Source of the DNA: Clostridia bacterium
GTDB lineage: Bacteria > Bacillota > Clostridia > Oscillospirales > Acutalibacteraceae
Direction of reading: 5' to 3'
DNA: 64,000 bases
NCBI GenBank assembly: GCA_017438845.1
Contig: JAFRUO010000002.1
Span: forward strand, 26,286-90,285
A model generated the notes under the pieces. It made no database searches and was not told the origin of the DNA. It saw only the letters and a list, made by a program, of their open reading frames with translations. A program made the position numbers and the translations under genes. This document shows positions 45,858-54,209 of this stretch, in pieces (positions within the stretch are counted from its first letter, which is position 1; each line of letters opens with the position of its first letter).

Positions 45858-46265
45858 TTATTGTTTTTCAGCCATTAAATCTTTAAGCGTCTTTGAATTG
45901 AAGAAGTCGTGGACAAGCTTGTTGTACTCCGACCACATCGGAAGCGTGGCGCACGATGCCGCCCTCGGACATTTCTCGGCGTTTTCGGAAAGGCAGGCAA
46001 CAACCGCAAGCGTGCCTTCTGTCGCCTCTAAAATTTCCCCGACAGAATACTCCTCCGGCTTTTTTGAAAGCTTATAGCCGCCGCCCTTACCGCTTACTCC
46101 GACAAGAAGCTTTGCCGAAACCAGCTCCTTGACTATTATTTCAAGATATTTTTTCGAAATTTGCTGACGGTCGGCAATGTCCTTTAACGGAACGTATCCG
46201 TCGGCGTCCTGCTTTGCAAGGTCTATCATTACCCTGAGGGCATATCTGCCTTTCGTGGAAATCAT
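45858..46265 (-). CDS. Rrf2-family transcription regulator (IscR/CymR-like)
   Basis: 135 residues. Winged helix MISTKGRYALRVMIDLAKQD, recognition region ISKKYLEIIVKELVSAKLL, wing GKGGGYKLSKKPEE. Three cysteines (CLSENAEKC then PRAASC; spacing C-x7-C-x5-C) sit where IscR binds an Fe-S cluster. Divergent from the cysteine desulfurase-iscU-metY-cysK genes, so it probably senses Fe-S or cysteine status and controls that operon and itself. Close homologues with intact cysteines are IscR-like; CymR (lacking them) is the alternative. Confidence 0.88.
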   Translation of the reverse strand: MISTKGRYALRVMIDLAKQDADGYVPLKDIADRQQISKKYLEIIVKELVSAKLLVGVSGKGGGYKLSKKPEEYSVGEILEATEGTLAVVACLSENAEKCPRAASCATLPMWSEYNKLVHDFFNSKTLKDLMAEKQ

Positions 46266-46293
46266 TTTTATGCTCCTTTCACAATTTTTACCT

Positions 46294-46323
46294 ATTATAC
46301 CACAGGGTTAGTAGGTAAATCAA
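46294..46323 (-). promoter_or_regulatory. Promoter of the Rrf2 gene
   Basis: Minus strand TTGATT (46323-46318), 18-nt spacer, TATAAT (46299-46294). The motif AGTAGGTAAAT (46312-46320 region) lies at its -35. Confidence 0.7.
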
Positions 46324-46336
46324 TACAAATTTCTAT

Positions 46337-46359
46337 TTACCTATTGACATAGTAGGCAA
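46337..46359. promoter_or_regulatory. Rrf2-type operator over the -35 of the iscS operon
   Basis: TTACCTA (46337-46343) and TAGGCAA (46353-46359) form an inverted repeat whose centre is the -35 TTGACA (46344-46349). Related half-sites (TACCTA near 46290, TAGGTA near 46313) flank the divergent promoter. Binding by the adjacent Rrf2 protein is inferred. Confidence 0.6.
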
Positions 46360-46372
46360 ATGCCGTTATAAT
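46344..46372 (+). promoter_or_regulatory. Promoter of the cysteine desulfurase operon
   Basis: TTGACA (46344-46349), 17-nt spacer, TATAAT (46367-46372); a near-consensus promoter that would be strong when not repressed. Confidence 0.88.
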
Positions 46373-46402
46373 TTAGACAACGAAAACAAAGGAGAGAGTA
46401 CC

Positions 46403-47590
46403 GTGAACATATATGCAGACAACGCCGCTACAACCAAAATGAGCGACAAGGCGATTGAGGTTATGACTGAATATATGAAAAACACCTACGGCAACCCTTC
46501 AAGCCTTTATACAATCGGGCAAAGGGCGAAGGAGGAGCTTGAAAGCGCAAGGGCGAGAATTGCCGCCTTAATCAATGCACAGCCCCGTGAAATTTACTTT
46601 ACCTCGGGCGGCAGTGAGGCTGACAATCAGGCAATTTTTTCCGCCGCCGAAAAGGGCAAAAGGGACGGAAAAATGCATATAGTTTCAACCGCTTTTGAGC
46701 ATCATGCGGTGCTTCACACTCTTGACGAGCTTAAAAAGCAGGGCTTTGAAATTACCCTTCTTGACGTTCACGAAAGCGGAGTGGTTGACCCTGCCGAGCT
46801 TGAAAGAGAACTCAGAGAGGACACCTGCCTTGTTACCGTTATGACGGTAAACAACGAAATCGGAACAATTCAGCCGATAGAAAAAATCGGTGAGATTTGC
46901 AGAAGGCACAACGTAACCTTTCACACCGACGCCGTTCAGGCGGTTGGACATCTGCCCATTGACGTAAAAAAGCAGAGCATTGATATGCTTTCCGCTTCGG
47001 CACACAAATTTCACGGCCCCAAGGGAGTCGGCTTCCTCTACGTTAAAAAGGGAGTGTTCCTTAAAAGCCTTATTAACGGCGGAGCGCAGGAGAGAGGCAA
47101 GCGGGCAGGCACCGAAAACATACCCGGCATAATGGGAATGGCGGCGGCGCTTGAGGAGTCGGTACGATGTATGAGCTCCGTGCAGGAGCATATTAAGCCT
47201 GTCAGGGATTACATTATCAAAGGGTTATCCGAAATACCTCACAGCGCGCTTAACGGCGACAAAGACAGACGAATGTACTCCAATATAAATTTCAGCTTTG
47301 AAGGCATCGAGGGCGAATCGTTGCTGATACTGCTTGATATGAAGGGCATAAGCGCTTCTTCGGGAAGCGCCTGCACCTCTGGCTCGCTCGACCCGAGCCA
47401 TGTGCTTCTTGCAATCGGCAGGATTCACGACGTAGCTCACGGCTCGTTAAGGCTTAGCCTCGGCGAGGACATAAGCTATGAGCAGGCGGATTATATTATT
47501 AAATGCACAGCGGAAATCGTAGAGCATCTGAGAAGCTTTTCTCCCGTCTGGCAGGATCTGCTTGCAGGCAGAAGAGAGTATATTCTTTAA
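46403..47590 (+). CDS. iscS: Cysteine desulfurase (NifS/IscS)
   Basis: 395 residues from GTG 46403, with GGAGAGAG upstream. PLP enzyme that takes sulfur from cysteine for Fe-S assembly. YADNAATTKMSDKAIEVM, FTSGGSEADNQAI, TAFEHHAVLHTL, VMTVNNEIGTIQPI, HTDAVQAVGH, SASAHKFHGPKGVGFLYV (PLP lysine) and the persulfide cysteine in SSGSACTSG. First gene after the divergent Rrf2 promoter. Confidence 0.96.
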   Translation: MNIYADNAATTKMSDKAIEVMTEYMKNTYGNPSSLYTIGQRAKEELESARARIAALINAQPREIYFTSGGSEADNQAIFSAAEKGKRDGKMHIVSTAFEHHAVLHTLDELKKQGFEITLLDVHESGVVDPAELERELREDTCLVTVMTVNNEIGTIQPIEKIGEICRRHNVTFHTDAVQAVGHLPIDVKKQSIDMLSASAHKFHGPKGVGFLYVKKGVFLKSLINGGAQERGKRAGTENIPGIMGMAAALEESVRCMSSVQEHIKPVRDYIIKGLSEIPHSALNGDKDRRMYSNINFSFEGIEGESLLILLDMKGISASSGSACTSGSLDPSHVLLAIGRIHDVAHGSLRLSLGEDISYEQADYIIKCTAEIVEHLRSFSPVWQDLLAGRREYIL

Positions 47591-47602
47591 GGAGGTATCA
47601 AT

Positions 47603-47995
47603 ATGGCTTTATACAGCGAAAAGGTAATGGACCATTTTATTAACCCGAGAAATGTCGGCAGCATTGAAAACGCTGACGCAATCGGCGAAGCGGGGAACGC
47701 AAAATGCGGCGACATCATGAAAATGTATCTTAAAATAGATGACAACGGCATTATAGAGGATGTCAAGTTTGAAACCTTCGGATGTGCAAGCGCAATCGCC
47801 TCCAGCTCAATGGCGACCGAAATGATTAAGGGCAAGCCCGTCAGCGAGGCGGCTCAGCTTACCAACAAGGCTGTGACAGAGGCGCTTGACGGTTTACCGG
47901 CGCACAAAATACACTGTTCGGTGCTGGCTGAGGAGGCAATTAAAAAGGCGCTTGACAATTATTATCAAAATGAAAAAGGAGAAAAAAATGAGTAA
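47603..47995 (+). CDS. iscU: Fe-S cluster scaffold protein IscU/NifU N-type
   Basis: 130 residues. Three cluster cysteines: GNAKCGDIMKMYL, ETFGCASAIASSSMATE and HKIHCSVLAEEAI. VMDHFINPRNVGSIENAD is the usual N-terminus. The site AAGGAGGT precedes ATG. Its last 8 nt overlap the metY start. Confidence 0.95.
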   Translation: MALYSEKVMDHFINPRNVGSIENADAIGEAGNAKCGDIMKMYLKIDDNGIIEDVKFETFGCASAIASSSMATEMIKGKPVSEAAQLTNKAVTEALDGLPAHKIHCSVLAEEAIKKALDNYYQNEKGEKNE

Positions 47996-49271
47996 TTATA
48001 AATTTGAAACACTTCAAATTCATGTCGGTCAGGAAAATCCCGACCCGGCGTCGGACGCAAGAGCAGTCCCGATTTACCAGACCACAAGCTATGTTTTCAG
48101 GGACTCGGACCACGCTCAGGCAAGGTTCGGTCTTGCGGACGCAGGCAATATTTACGGCAGACTTACAAATTCGACTCAGGACGTGCTTGAAAAAAGAATA
48201 GCGGCTCTTGAGGGCGGAGTTGCGGCGCTTGCAACGGCAAGCGGAGCTTCGGCAATTTCTTACACGCTTCAGGCTCTCGCGCATGCAGGTGACAATATTG
48301 TAGCCGCAAAGACCATCTACGGCGGCACATACAACTACCTCGCTCACACCTTCCCGCTTCACGGAGTGGAAACTGCTTTTGTTGACCCCGATGATGTGCA
48401 GAATTTCGAAAACGCAATTAACGAAAAAACAAGGGCGGTGTTTATTGAAACGCTCGGAAACCCCAACTCGAATATAATTGATATTCAGGCTGTGGCAGAC
48501 ATAGCGCACAGACACGGCGTGCCGCTTGTTGTTGACTCCACCTTTACAACCCCGTTCCTTTTAAGACCGATTGAATACGGTGCGGACATTGTTGTTCACT
48601 CCGCCACAAAATTTATCGGTGGACACGGCACGACCTTAGGTGGTATAATAGTTGACAGTGGCAAATTCGACTGGAAGGCTTCGGGCAAGTATCCGCATAT
48701 TTCGGACGCTAACCCGAGCTATCACGGCATAAGCTTTGCCGACGCGGTCGGCGCCGCGGCTTTTGTAACCTATATCAGGGCGATAGTCCTTCGTGACACG
48801 GGTGCGGCAATTTCGCCGTTTAACGCCTTCCTGCTGCTTCAGGGCACGGAAACGCTTTCGCTGAGAATTGAACGCCACGTTGAAAACACCAAAAAGGTGC
48901 TTGAGTTTTTAAAGAACCATCCGCTTGTTGAGAAAATCAACCACCCGAGCCTTGACGAAAAATACGTCGGGCTTTACAACAAGTATTTCCCCAACGGCGC
49001 AGGCTCGATTTTCACCTTTGACATCAAGGGCGGAGAAAAGCAGGCGAAGCAGTTTATTGACTCGCTTAAAATTTTCTCAATACTTGCAAACGTTGCGGAC
49101 GTAAAGAGCCTTGTAATTCACCCTGCGACCACGACTCACAGTCAGCTGAGCGCAGAGGAGCTGGCTTCTCAGAACATTCATCCCGGCACCGTCAGACTTT
49201 CAATCGGCACTGAGCATATCGACGACATTATCGAGGACCTCAGTCAGGCATTTGATAAGGTAGAATATTAA
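47988..49271 (+). CDS. metY: O-acetylhomoserine/O-acetylserine sulfhydrylase (MetY type)
   Basis: 427 residues from ATG 47988 (AAAGGAGAAA upstream). Cys/Met metabolism PLP enzyme: FETLQIHVGQENPDPASDAR, IYQTTSYVFRD, GRLTNSTQDVLEKRIAALEG, VDSTFTTPFLLRPIEYGAD and the PLP lysine in HSATKFIGGHGTTLGGI. Incorporates sulfide into an acetylated acceptor. Context with cysK supports sulfur assimilation. Confidence 0.92.
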   Translation: MSNYKFETLQIHVGQENPDPASDARAVPIYQTTSYVFRDSDHAQARFGLADAGNIYGRLTNSTQDVLEKRIAALEGGVAALATASGASAISYTLQALAHAGDNIVAAKTIYGGTYNYLAHTFPLHGVETAFVDPDDVQNFENAINEKTRAVFIETLGNPNSNIIDIQAVADIAHRHGVPLVVDSTFTTPFLLRPIEYGADIVVHSATKFIGGHGTTLGGIIVDSGKFDWKASGKYPHISDANPSYHGISFADAVGAAAFVTYIRAIVLRDTGAAISPFNAFLLLQGTETLSLRIERHVENTKKVLEFLKNHPLVEKINHPSLDEKYVGLYNKYFPNGAGSIFTFDIKGGEKQAKQFIDSLKIFSILANVADVKSLVIHPATTTHSQLSAEELASQNIHPGTVRLSIGTEHIDDIIEDLSQAFDKVEY

Positions 49272-49292
49272 ACTTTAAGAAAGGTGATTATT

Positions 49293-50228
49293 ATGTCAAA
49301 AATATACACATCTGCAGACGCTCTCGTAGGCGGTACTCCGTTGCTTGAGCTGACACATATCGAAAAGGAAGAGGGACTTTCCGCAAAGCTTTATGCGAAG
49401 CTTGAATACTTTAACCCCGCAGGCTCGGTCAAGGACAGAATTGCCAAGGCAATGATTGACGACGCCGAAGCGGCAGGGCTTTTAAAGGAGGGCTCGGTTA
49501 TAATTGAGCCGACCTCGGGCAATACAGGCATCGGTCTTGCCTCCGTTGCGGCGGCAAGGGGATACAGAATTATAATTGTAATGCCCGAAACAATGTCGGT
49601 TGAAAGACGTCAGCTTATGAAGGCATACGGCGCAGAGCTTGTTCTTTCAGAGGGCGCAAAGGGTATGAAGGGCGCAATCGCAAAGGCGCAGGAGCTTGCT
49701 TCGGAAATTCCCGACAGCTTTATTCCTTCGCAGTTCACAAACCCGTCGAACCCGAAAATTCACTACGCCACCACAGGTCCCGAAATTTATGCCGACACCG
49801 ACGGCGAGGTTGATATTCTTGTCGCAGGCGTAGGCACGGGCGGCACGGTTACGGGTACGGGCAAATACCTTAAGGAGAAGAAGCCGTCCGTCAAGGTCGT
49901 TGCGGTTGAGCCTTCGGGCAGTCCCGTGCTTTCAAAGGGCACGCCCGGAGCACACAAAATTCAGGGCATCGGCGCAGGCTTCGTCCCCGAGGTGCTTGAC
50001 ACCGGCGTTTATGACGAGATTATAGCCGTTGACGACGACAAGGCGTTTGAATACGGCAGACTTGTCGGCAGAAGGGAAGGCGTGCTTGTAGGCATTTCCT
50101 CGGGCGCGGCGGTTTATGCGGCGGTAACGCTTGCAAAAAGGCCCGAAAACGCAGGCAAGAAGATTGTTATTATTCTTCCCGACACGGGCGACCGTTACCT
50201 TTCAACTCCGCTTTTTAACGAGCAATAA
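49293..50228 (+). CDS. cysK: Cysteine synthase A
   Basis: 311 residues from ATG 49293 with AAAGGTGA upstream. Makes cysteine from O-acetylserine and sulfide. VGGTPLLEL, the PLP lysine in [45 protein letters not shown] and [11 protein letters not shown]. Last gene of the operon; no cysE in the window. Confidence 0.96.
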   Translation: MSKIYTSADALVGGTPLLELTHIEKEEGLSAKLYAKLEYFNPAGSVKDRIAKAMIDDAEAAGLLKEGSVIIEPTSGNTGIGLASVAAARGYRIIIVMPETMSVERRQLMKAYGAELVLSEGAKGMKGAIAKAQELASEIPDSFIPSQFTNPSNPKIHYATTGPEIYADTDGEVDILVAGVGTGGTVTGTGKYLKEKKPSVKVVAVEPSGSPVLSKGTPGAHKIQGIGAGFVPEVLDTGVYDEIIAVDDDKAFEYGRLVGRREGVLVGISSGAAVYAAVTLAKRPENAGKKIVIILPDTGDRYLSTPLFNEQ

Positions 50229-50250
50229 AATTTGAATAACAGAATGACTT

Positions 50251-50282
50251 TGGGAGAACCTCCTTTACGAAGGTTCTCCCAA
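50251..50282 (+). terminator. cysK terminator, same sequence as the cap at 55410-55438
   Basis: Stem GGGAGAACC / GGTTCTCCC with AAT TTTATTT after it. The 29-nt core differs from the stem-loop behind nrdR by one base, so it is probably part of the hairpin-tree element rather than native to cysK. Confidence 0.88.
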
Positions 50283-50382
50283 TTTTATTTATCCTTTCGG
50301 AATATGAAATTGCTTTGAAACGAAATATGCCTGCGGCGTATGAAGGATTAATTCTATTTCACATTGAGTAGCAATATTTCAT
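50283..50382 (+). mobile_element. Shortened hairpin tree without protein gene
   Basis: Colinear with the tree at 55238-55408 read on its minus strand, but two hairpin steps are missing on one side and about one on the other. Rungs ATGAAAT (50304-50310) and ATTTCAT (50376-50382) pair perfectly; inner rungs are ACGAAAT (50320) and ATTTCAC (50356). The apical part (GCCTGCGGCGTATGAAGG) is nearly identical to the other copy. An extended -10 (TGCTATAAT, 50389-50397) for the next gene lies at its end. No four-helix gene follows. Confidence 0.7.
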
Positions 50383-50416
50383 TTTTTATGCTATAATCAT
50401 ATACGGTGATTATATT

Positions 50417-50770
50417 ATGACAAGAAACGACATAATTTCCTTCTGCCGCGATTTTTACGGTACCGAGCCCGATTACCCCTGGGAGAGCATACCGGACGCC
50501 TTTGTCGAAAGGCACCCGAAGAACAGAAAGTGGTACCTGCTGTTAATGAGCGTCAGCCCGAAGCACCTCGGACTTGAGGGGGAAAAGGCGTTGGACATAA
50601 TCAACCTCAAGGTTGACCCTCTGATGGCGGGCAGTCTTCGGATGAGCAGGGGAATAATGCCGGCATACCATATGAACAAGGAAAAATGGATAAGCGTACT
50701 GCTTGACGGAAGCGTTGATGACGAACAGATTAAGGATTTAATAAACATAAGCTATATGCTTACAAAGTAA
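50417..50770 (+). CDS. MmcQ/YjbR-family protein
   Basis: 117 residues. DIISFCRDFYGTEPDYPWE, RKWYLLLMSV, INLKVDPLMAGSLR and IMPAYHMNKEKWISVLLDGS match the YjbR/MmcQ fold (double-wing, DNA-binding-like). Function unknown. A weak GGTGAT precedes ATG. Monocistronic. Confidence 0.85.
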   Translation: MTRNDIISFCRDFYGTEPDYPWESIPDAFVERHPKNRKWYLLLMSVSPKHLGLEGEKALDIINLKVDPLMAGSLRMSRGIMPAYHMNKEKWISVLLDGSVDDEQIKDLINISYMLTK

Positions 50771-50772
50771 AA

Positions 50773-50805
50773 GAGAGGGCGGTTATCCGTCCTCTCCGTT
50801 TTCTT
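50773..50805 (+). terminator. Terminator of the MmcQ gene
   Basis: Stem GAGAGGGCGG / CCGTCCTCTC with TTAT loop, then CGTTTTCTTTTT. Confidence 0.88.
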
Positions 50806-50836
50806 TTTCAGAATGGTTTTCTCTGTAAAAACAAGC

Positions 50837-50866
50837 AAAAGCACCCCGTATTTTCGGGGTGCTTTT
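50837..50866 (-). terminator. Terminator of tRNA-Thr
   Basis: Perfect stem AAAAGCACCCCG / CGGGGTGCTTTT with a 6-nt loop, T-rich in both directions, 3 nt beyond the tRNA 3' end. Confidence 0.9.
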
Positions 50867-50868
50867 AC

Positions 50869-50944
<76 letters not shown>

Positions 50945-50961
50945 GTTTATTCGCAAGTGAT

Positions 50962-50991
50962 ATTATACACATTTTTCGGGTGATTTGTCAA
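50962..50991 (-). promoter_or_regulatory. Promoter of tRNA-Thr
   Basis: Minus strand TTGACA (50991-50986), 18-nt spacer, TATAAT (50967-50962), 17 nt upstream of the tRNA. Confidence 0.88.
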
Positions 50992-51021
50992 CACTAAAAT
51001 GCGAATATCTTAAAAAAAGGC

Positions 51022-51050
51022 TTGCTTTTGTCGTTTGTATTTGGTAAAAT
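51022..51050 (+). promoter_or_regulatory. Promoter of the PHP gene
   Basis: TTGCTT (51022-51027), 17-nt spacer, TAAAAT (51045-51050) with TGG directly before it (extended -10). Confidence 0.65.
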
Positions 51051-51145
51051 GAATATGATATTATTGCGGTATTTTATTCTTAAATTAAGCAAATTTCACA
51101 TTAATGAACACTTTAAGCTTGTTTTGTTTTGAACGGGAGGAACTA

Positions 51146-52021
51146 ATGAAAGCGGATTTACACTGTCACACTAAGCTGTCAAACGGCACACTCGGAATAG
51201 AGGATTTAATTATCCTTGCCAAAAAGAGGGGAGTCGAAACAATTGCAATTACCGACATTGACTGTCTTGCAGGCACTGTCAGGGGAAAAATTATCGGAGA
51301 GCGCTACGGCGTAAATGTTATACCCGGTGTTGAGATTTCAGCCACCGACGCCGAAAGCGGAAAACAGCTTCATATCCTCTGTTACCTCAGCGATATGCCC
51401 GACCGCCTTGAGGGGCTTTGCCACAGGAACGCCATGGCAAGGAAAAAGGCGGCGCACATCACAATGCTTAAGCTCGCGAGAGCGTATCCCGTCACAACGG
51501 AGTTTATTGTTAAATGCGCTACCGGTTCCACCAATATTTACAAGCAGCATATTATGCAGGCGTTAATGGAATGCGGCTTTACTACCGCCATATACGGCGA
51601 GCTTTACGAAAAGCTTTTTACTCCCGAGTCACCCGAAAACATTATCACCAAGCCGAGCTTTCCCGATGTTAAAGAGGTTATTTCCGCAGTTCATGACGCG
51701 GGCGGCGTTGCAGTGCTTGCCGCACCGTGCAAGTTCGGCGTTGAGGATTTAATCGAAAGGCTTATCGGCTACGGGCTTGACGGTATTGAGGTTTACCACC
51801 CCTCGTGCAGCGAGGAAAAGCAGGCTGAGCTTAAAAAGCTTGCGACAAAAAACAAAATCCTTGTCACCGGCGGCACTGATTTCAAGGGTATGTATAACAG
51901 CGAGGCGATCTCTGTCGGCGACTGCGGCATAAGCGAGGAGCTTCTTGCAAAGCTTATGAGCTATAAGGCAAGGCAGAAAAGGCTTATCAAAAAAGCTCAG
52001 AAGGCGGCTGAAAACGCCTGA
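51146..52021 (+). CDS. PHP-domain phosphoesterase (YciV/RNase AM-like)
   Basis: 291 residues from ATG 51146, with GGGAGGAA upstream; an in-frame ATG 42 nt earlier is less likely. MKADLHCHTKLSNGTLGIED, AITDIDCLAGT, IPGVEISATDAESGKQLHIL, GGVAVLAAPCKFG, YHPSCSEEKQAEL and VTGGTDFKGMYN form the metal site. Relatives hydrolyse 3',5'-bisphosphates or trim RNA 5' ends. The aspartate/cysteine of AITDID where TDH is common is slightly atypical. Followed at 20 nt by an unknown gene. Confidence 0.85.
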   Translation: MKADLHCHTKLSNGTLGIEDLIILAKKRGVETIAITDIDCLAGTVRGKIIGERYGVNVIPGVEISATDAESGKQLHILCYLSDMPDRLEGLCHRNAMARKKAAHITMLKLARAYPVTTEFIVKCATGSTNIYKQHIMQALMECGFTTAIYGELYEKLFTPESPENIITKPSFPDVKEVISAVHDAGGVAVLAAPCKFGVEDLIERLIGYGLDGIEVYHPSCSEEKQAELKKLATKNKILVTGGTDFKGMYNSEAISVGDCGISEELLAKLMSYKARQKRLIKKAQKAAENA

Positions 52022-52041
52022 CTGATTTTCGGAGGAATATA

Positions 52042-52596
52042 ATGGACGATAACGATATTAAAATTTTTAAAGGCAAGATTAAGGACAGTACCGACGACAG
52101 CATTGCCCTTATTGAGGAGATGAACCTTCAGCGCTCAAACGGTAATACGCAGAAGGCGAAGGAGCTCGGCAAAAACCTTGCCGCACGGTTCCTCGACACG
52201 GACGAGCTTAAGTCTGCACTCGAAAAAGAGGTCGGAAGTCTTAATTATTCGACCGATGTTATGTATCAGATTAAAATTCTTGTTTTCTTTACTGCCGAGT
52301 ATTGTATTAACCGACTGCTTTCAAACACCCTGCTTAAAAGCACGGCTATAAACACAATTTACGACAAGATTGTCAAAGAGGCAGGTGACTTTTACAAGGA
52401 GTTTTCCGACGGCGTGGAGTACAGCTTCTACTACCTTGCGGTTAAGAAGGAGGACACAATCTCCGCAGTCGGCAAGGCTTTTGCGATGCTTTGTCAGAAG
52501 GAAAATGACGAAGCTTTCCGCAAGCTCGGGCGCGACATCTTCGTTGTCGTTGTAAACGAGGTTGACAGCGTCATTACAGGCTATGACTTTCAGTAA
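52042..52596 (+). CDS. Unknown soluble helical protein, 184 residues
   Basis: Begins MDDNDIKIFKGKIKDSTDDS, with no signal peptide or hydrophobic anchor and a predominantly helical composition; contains YCINRLLSNTLLKSTAI and FYYLAVKK. CGGAGGAA precedes ATG. No family recognised. It shares a transcript with the PHP gene and ends at a strong terminator. Confidence 0.65.
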   Translation: MDDNDIKIFKGKIKDSTDDSIALIEEMNLQRSNGNTQKAKELGKNLAARFLDTDELKSALEKEVGSLNYSTDVMYQIKILVFFTAEYCINRLLSNTLLKSTAINTIYDKIVKEAGDFYKEFSDGVEYSFYYLAVKKEDTISAVGKAFAMLCQKENDEAFRKLGRDIFVVVVNEVDSVITGYDFQ

Positions 52597-52600
52597 AAGA

Positions 52601-52628
52601 GTTGCCCCGTCGGGCAACCCTTTTTTTG
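52601..52628 (+). terminator. Terminator after the unknown gene
   Basis: Stem GTTGCCC / GGGCAAC with a CGTC loop, then CC and eight T. Confidence 0.93.
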
Positions 52629-52758
52629 GACAAATATTTTCACATTGTAAAGCATTAAAGCTAAAAGTTACAATTTAGTCATATTTTTGAGCAAAAATTG
52701 ACAAGAACAAATGTTATTATTTAACTGTTAAAAGATAACTATCGGAAGGTGATTTGAT

Positions 52759-54132
52759 ATGCTAAAAGGAAATACGGGTAAGCTTATATCCTCGCTTTTG
52801 ACGCTTGCCTTGATTCTGACGGCACTTCCGCTTGTCGGCGTGGGCGCAAGCGCTCAGGTAAGCGCTGACAGCTTATGGGAATATACCGTCCTGGACGACT
52901 CGACCGCTATGCTCGGCGACGATACAAACGAAAATTCGGCTTATCTCGGAAACAGTGCGACTCCTGTAATCCCCGCCGTTATTGACGGCTACACAATCGT
53001 ACGGATTTCCTCAATGGCATTTTACGGCAACACCGCTATCAGTGAGGTTACAATTCCCGACACCGTAGAGAGCATAGGCTATGCGGCGTTTTACGGCTGT
53101 ACTTCGCTTGAAAGCGTAGTCGTTCCCGATTCCGTTCAGATGCTTGAGGGTGAGGTTTTCTACGGCTGTACATCGCTTGAGAGCGTTACGCTTCCCGACA
53201 ACGGACTTCTGTTTGACGCGGATAGCTTTTCGGAAACCGCCGCGTTTGCAGACACTGACAACTGGACGGGCGGCGGCTTCTATATCGGAGACTATCTTAT
53301 TTGCATTTCGCCCGAAGTTACCGATTTTACCGTTAAAAACGGAACAAAATATGTTTCGGCAAACGCTTTTCTGGGAAACGGTACGATAGAAACCGTAACT
53401 ATGCCGAACAGCGTTACGTCAATCTGGTATGGTTTTTCCGAGTGCAGTTCGCTCAGGAGCGTTGTCCTTTCCGACTCAATCACATCCCTTGAGGAAATGT
53501 CCTTCTATCACTGCGAATCACTTGAAAGCGTCACGCTTCCGAGCTCGCTTGAAAGTATAGGTCAGTGTGCTTTTGAGGGGTGTTCACTGCTGGACAACGT
53601 TGTCCTTCCGGACGGCTTAACGGAAATCGGCAGTTATGCGTTTTATCATTGCACTTCCTTGAGCCATATTGAAATTCCGAACGGAGTTACCGAAATTAAA
53701 GAGAGTACTTTTTACAGATGCGAAGGACTTAGAAGCATTGTTATTCCCGAATCCGTCACTTCAATCGGCGCAGACGCCTTCTCCTCCTGCAGGTACCTTG
53801 ACGAGGTTACGTTTCTTAATGCCGATACCGAAATTGACAGCACCGCCTTTGACGTAACGAAAACCGTAATCAGCACTGTTTACGGTTATGTCGGCTCAAC
53901 TGCGCAGAGCTTTGCCGAGGAAAACGGCATTACCTTTATACCGCTCGGACTTGTTTTCGGCGATCTTGATTCGGACGGCGACGTAACAATTGCCGACTAC
54001 GCTGTAATCAAGCTTTACTTAGAGGGTAACACCGAGCTTGACAGCCTTGGGTTTGTTACGGCGGACGTAAATCACGACAATGCCGTTGACGCCTTCGACC
54101 TGTTCGAGGTTAACAAAATAATCTACTGTTAA
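52759..54132 (+). CDS. Secreted leucine-rich-repeat (BspA-like) protein with dockerin
   Basis: 457 residues. Signal peptide MLKGNTGKLISSLLTLALIL ending near ASA; then about a dozen LRR_5 repeats of the form AFYGCTSLESVVVPDSV (residues about 80-385); then a type I dockerin at the C-terminus with two calcium-binding repeats, GDLDSDGDVTIADYAVIKLY and ADVNHDNAVDAFDLFEVNKI. Dockerins dock onto cohesins of a cell-surface scaffold, as in Ruminococcus cellulosomes. No cohesin gene is in the window. TTGACA at 52698-52703 may be its -35. GGAAGGTGAT precedes ATG. Confidence 0.9.
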   Translation: MLKGNTGKLISSLLTLALILTALPLVGVGASAQVSADSLWEYTVLDDSTAMLGDDTNENSAYLGNSATPVIPAVIDGYTIVRISSMAFYGNTAISEVTIPDTVESIGYAAFYGCTSLESVVVPDSVQMLEGEVFYGCTSLESVTLPDNGLLFDADSFSETAAFADTDNWTGGGFYIGDYLICISPEVTDFTVKNGTKYVSANAFLGNGTIETVTMPNSVTSIWYGFSECSSLRSVVLSDSITSLEEMSFYHCESLESVTLPSSLESIGQCAFEGCSLLDNVVLPDGLTEIGSYAFYHCTSLSHIEIPNGVTEIKESTFYRCEGLRSIVIPESVTSIGADAFSSCRYLDEVTFLNADTEIDSTAFDVTKTVISTVYGYVGSTAQSFAEENGITFIPLGLVFGDLDSDGDVTIADYAVIKLYLEGNTELDSLGFVTADVNHDNAVDAFDLFEVNKIIYC

Positions 54133-54147
54133 AAAGAAGCAAAATAA

Positions 54148-54186
54148 AAAGAAGGTGACTGAATATTAATTCAGTCACCTTCTTTG
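54148..54186. terminator. Bidirectional terminator between LRR and NUDIX genes
   Basis: Long stem AAAGAAGGTGACTGAA / TTCAGTCACCTTCTTT with a 6-nt loop; serves convergent genes. Confidence 0.93.
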
Positions 54187-54209
54187 TAATATCTGCAAAT
54201 AAATCATTG

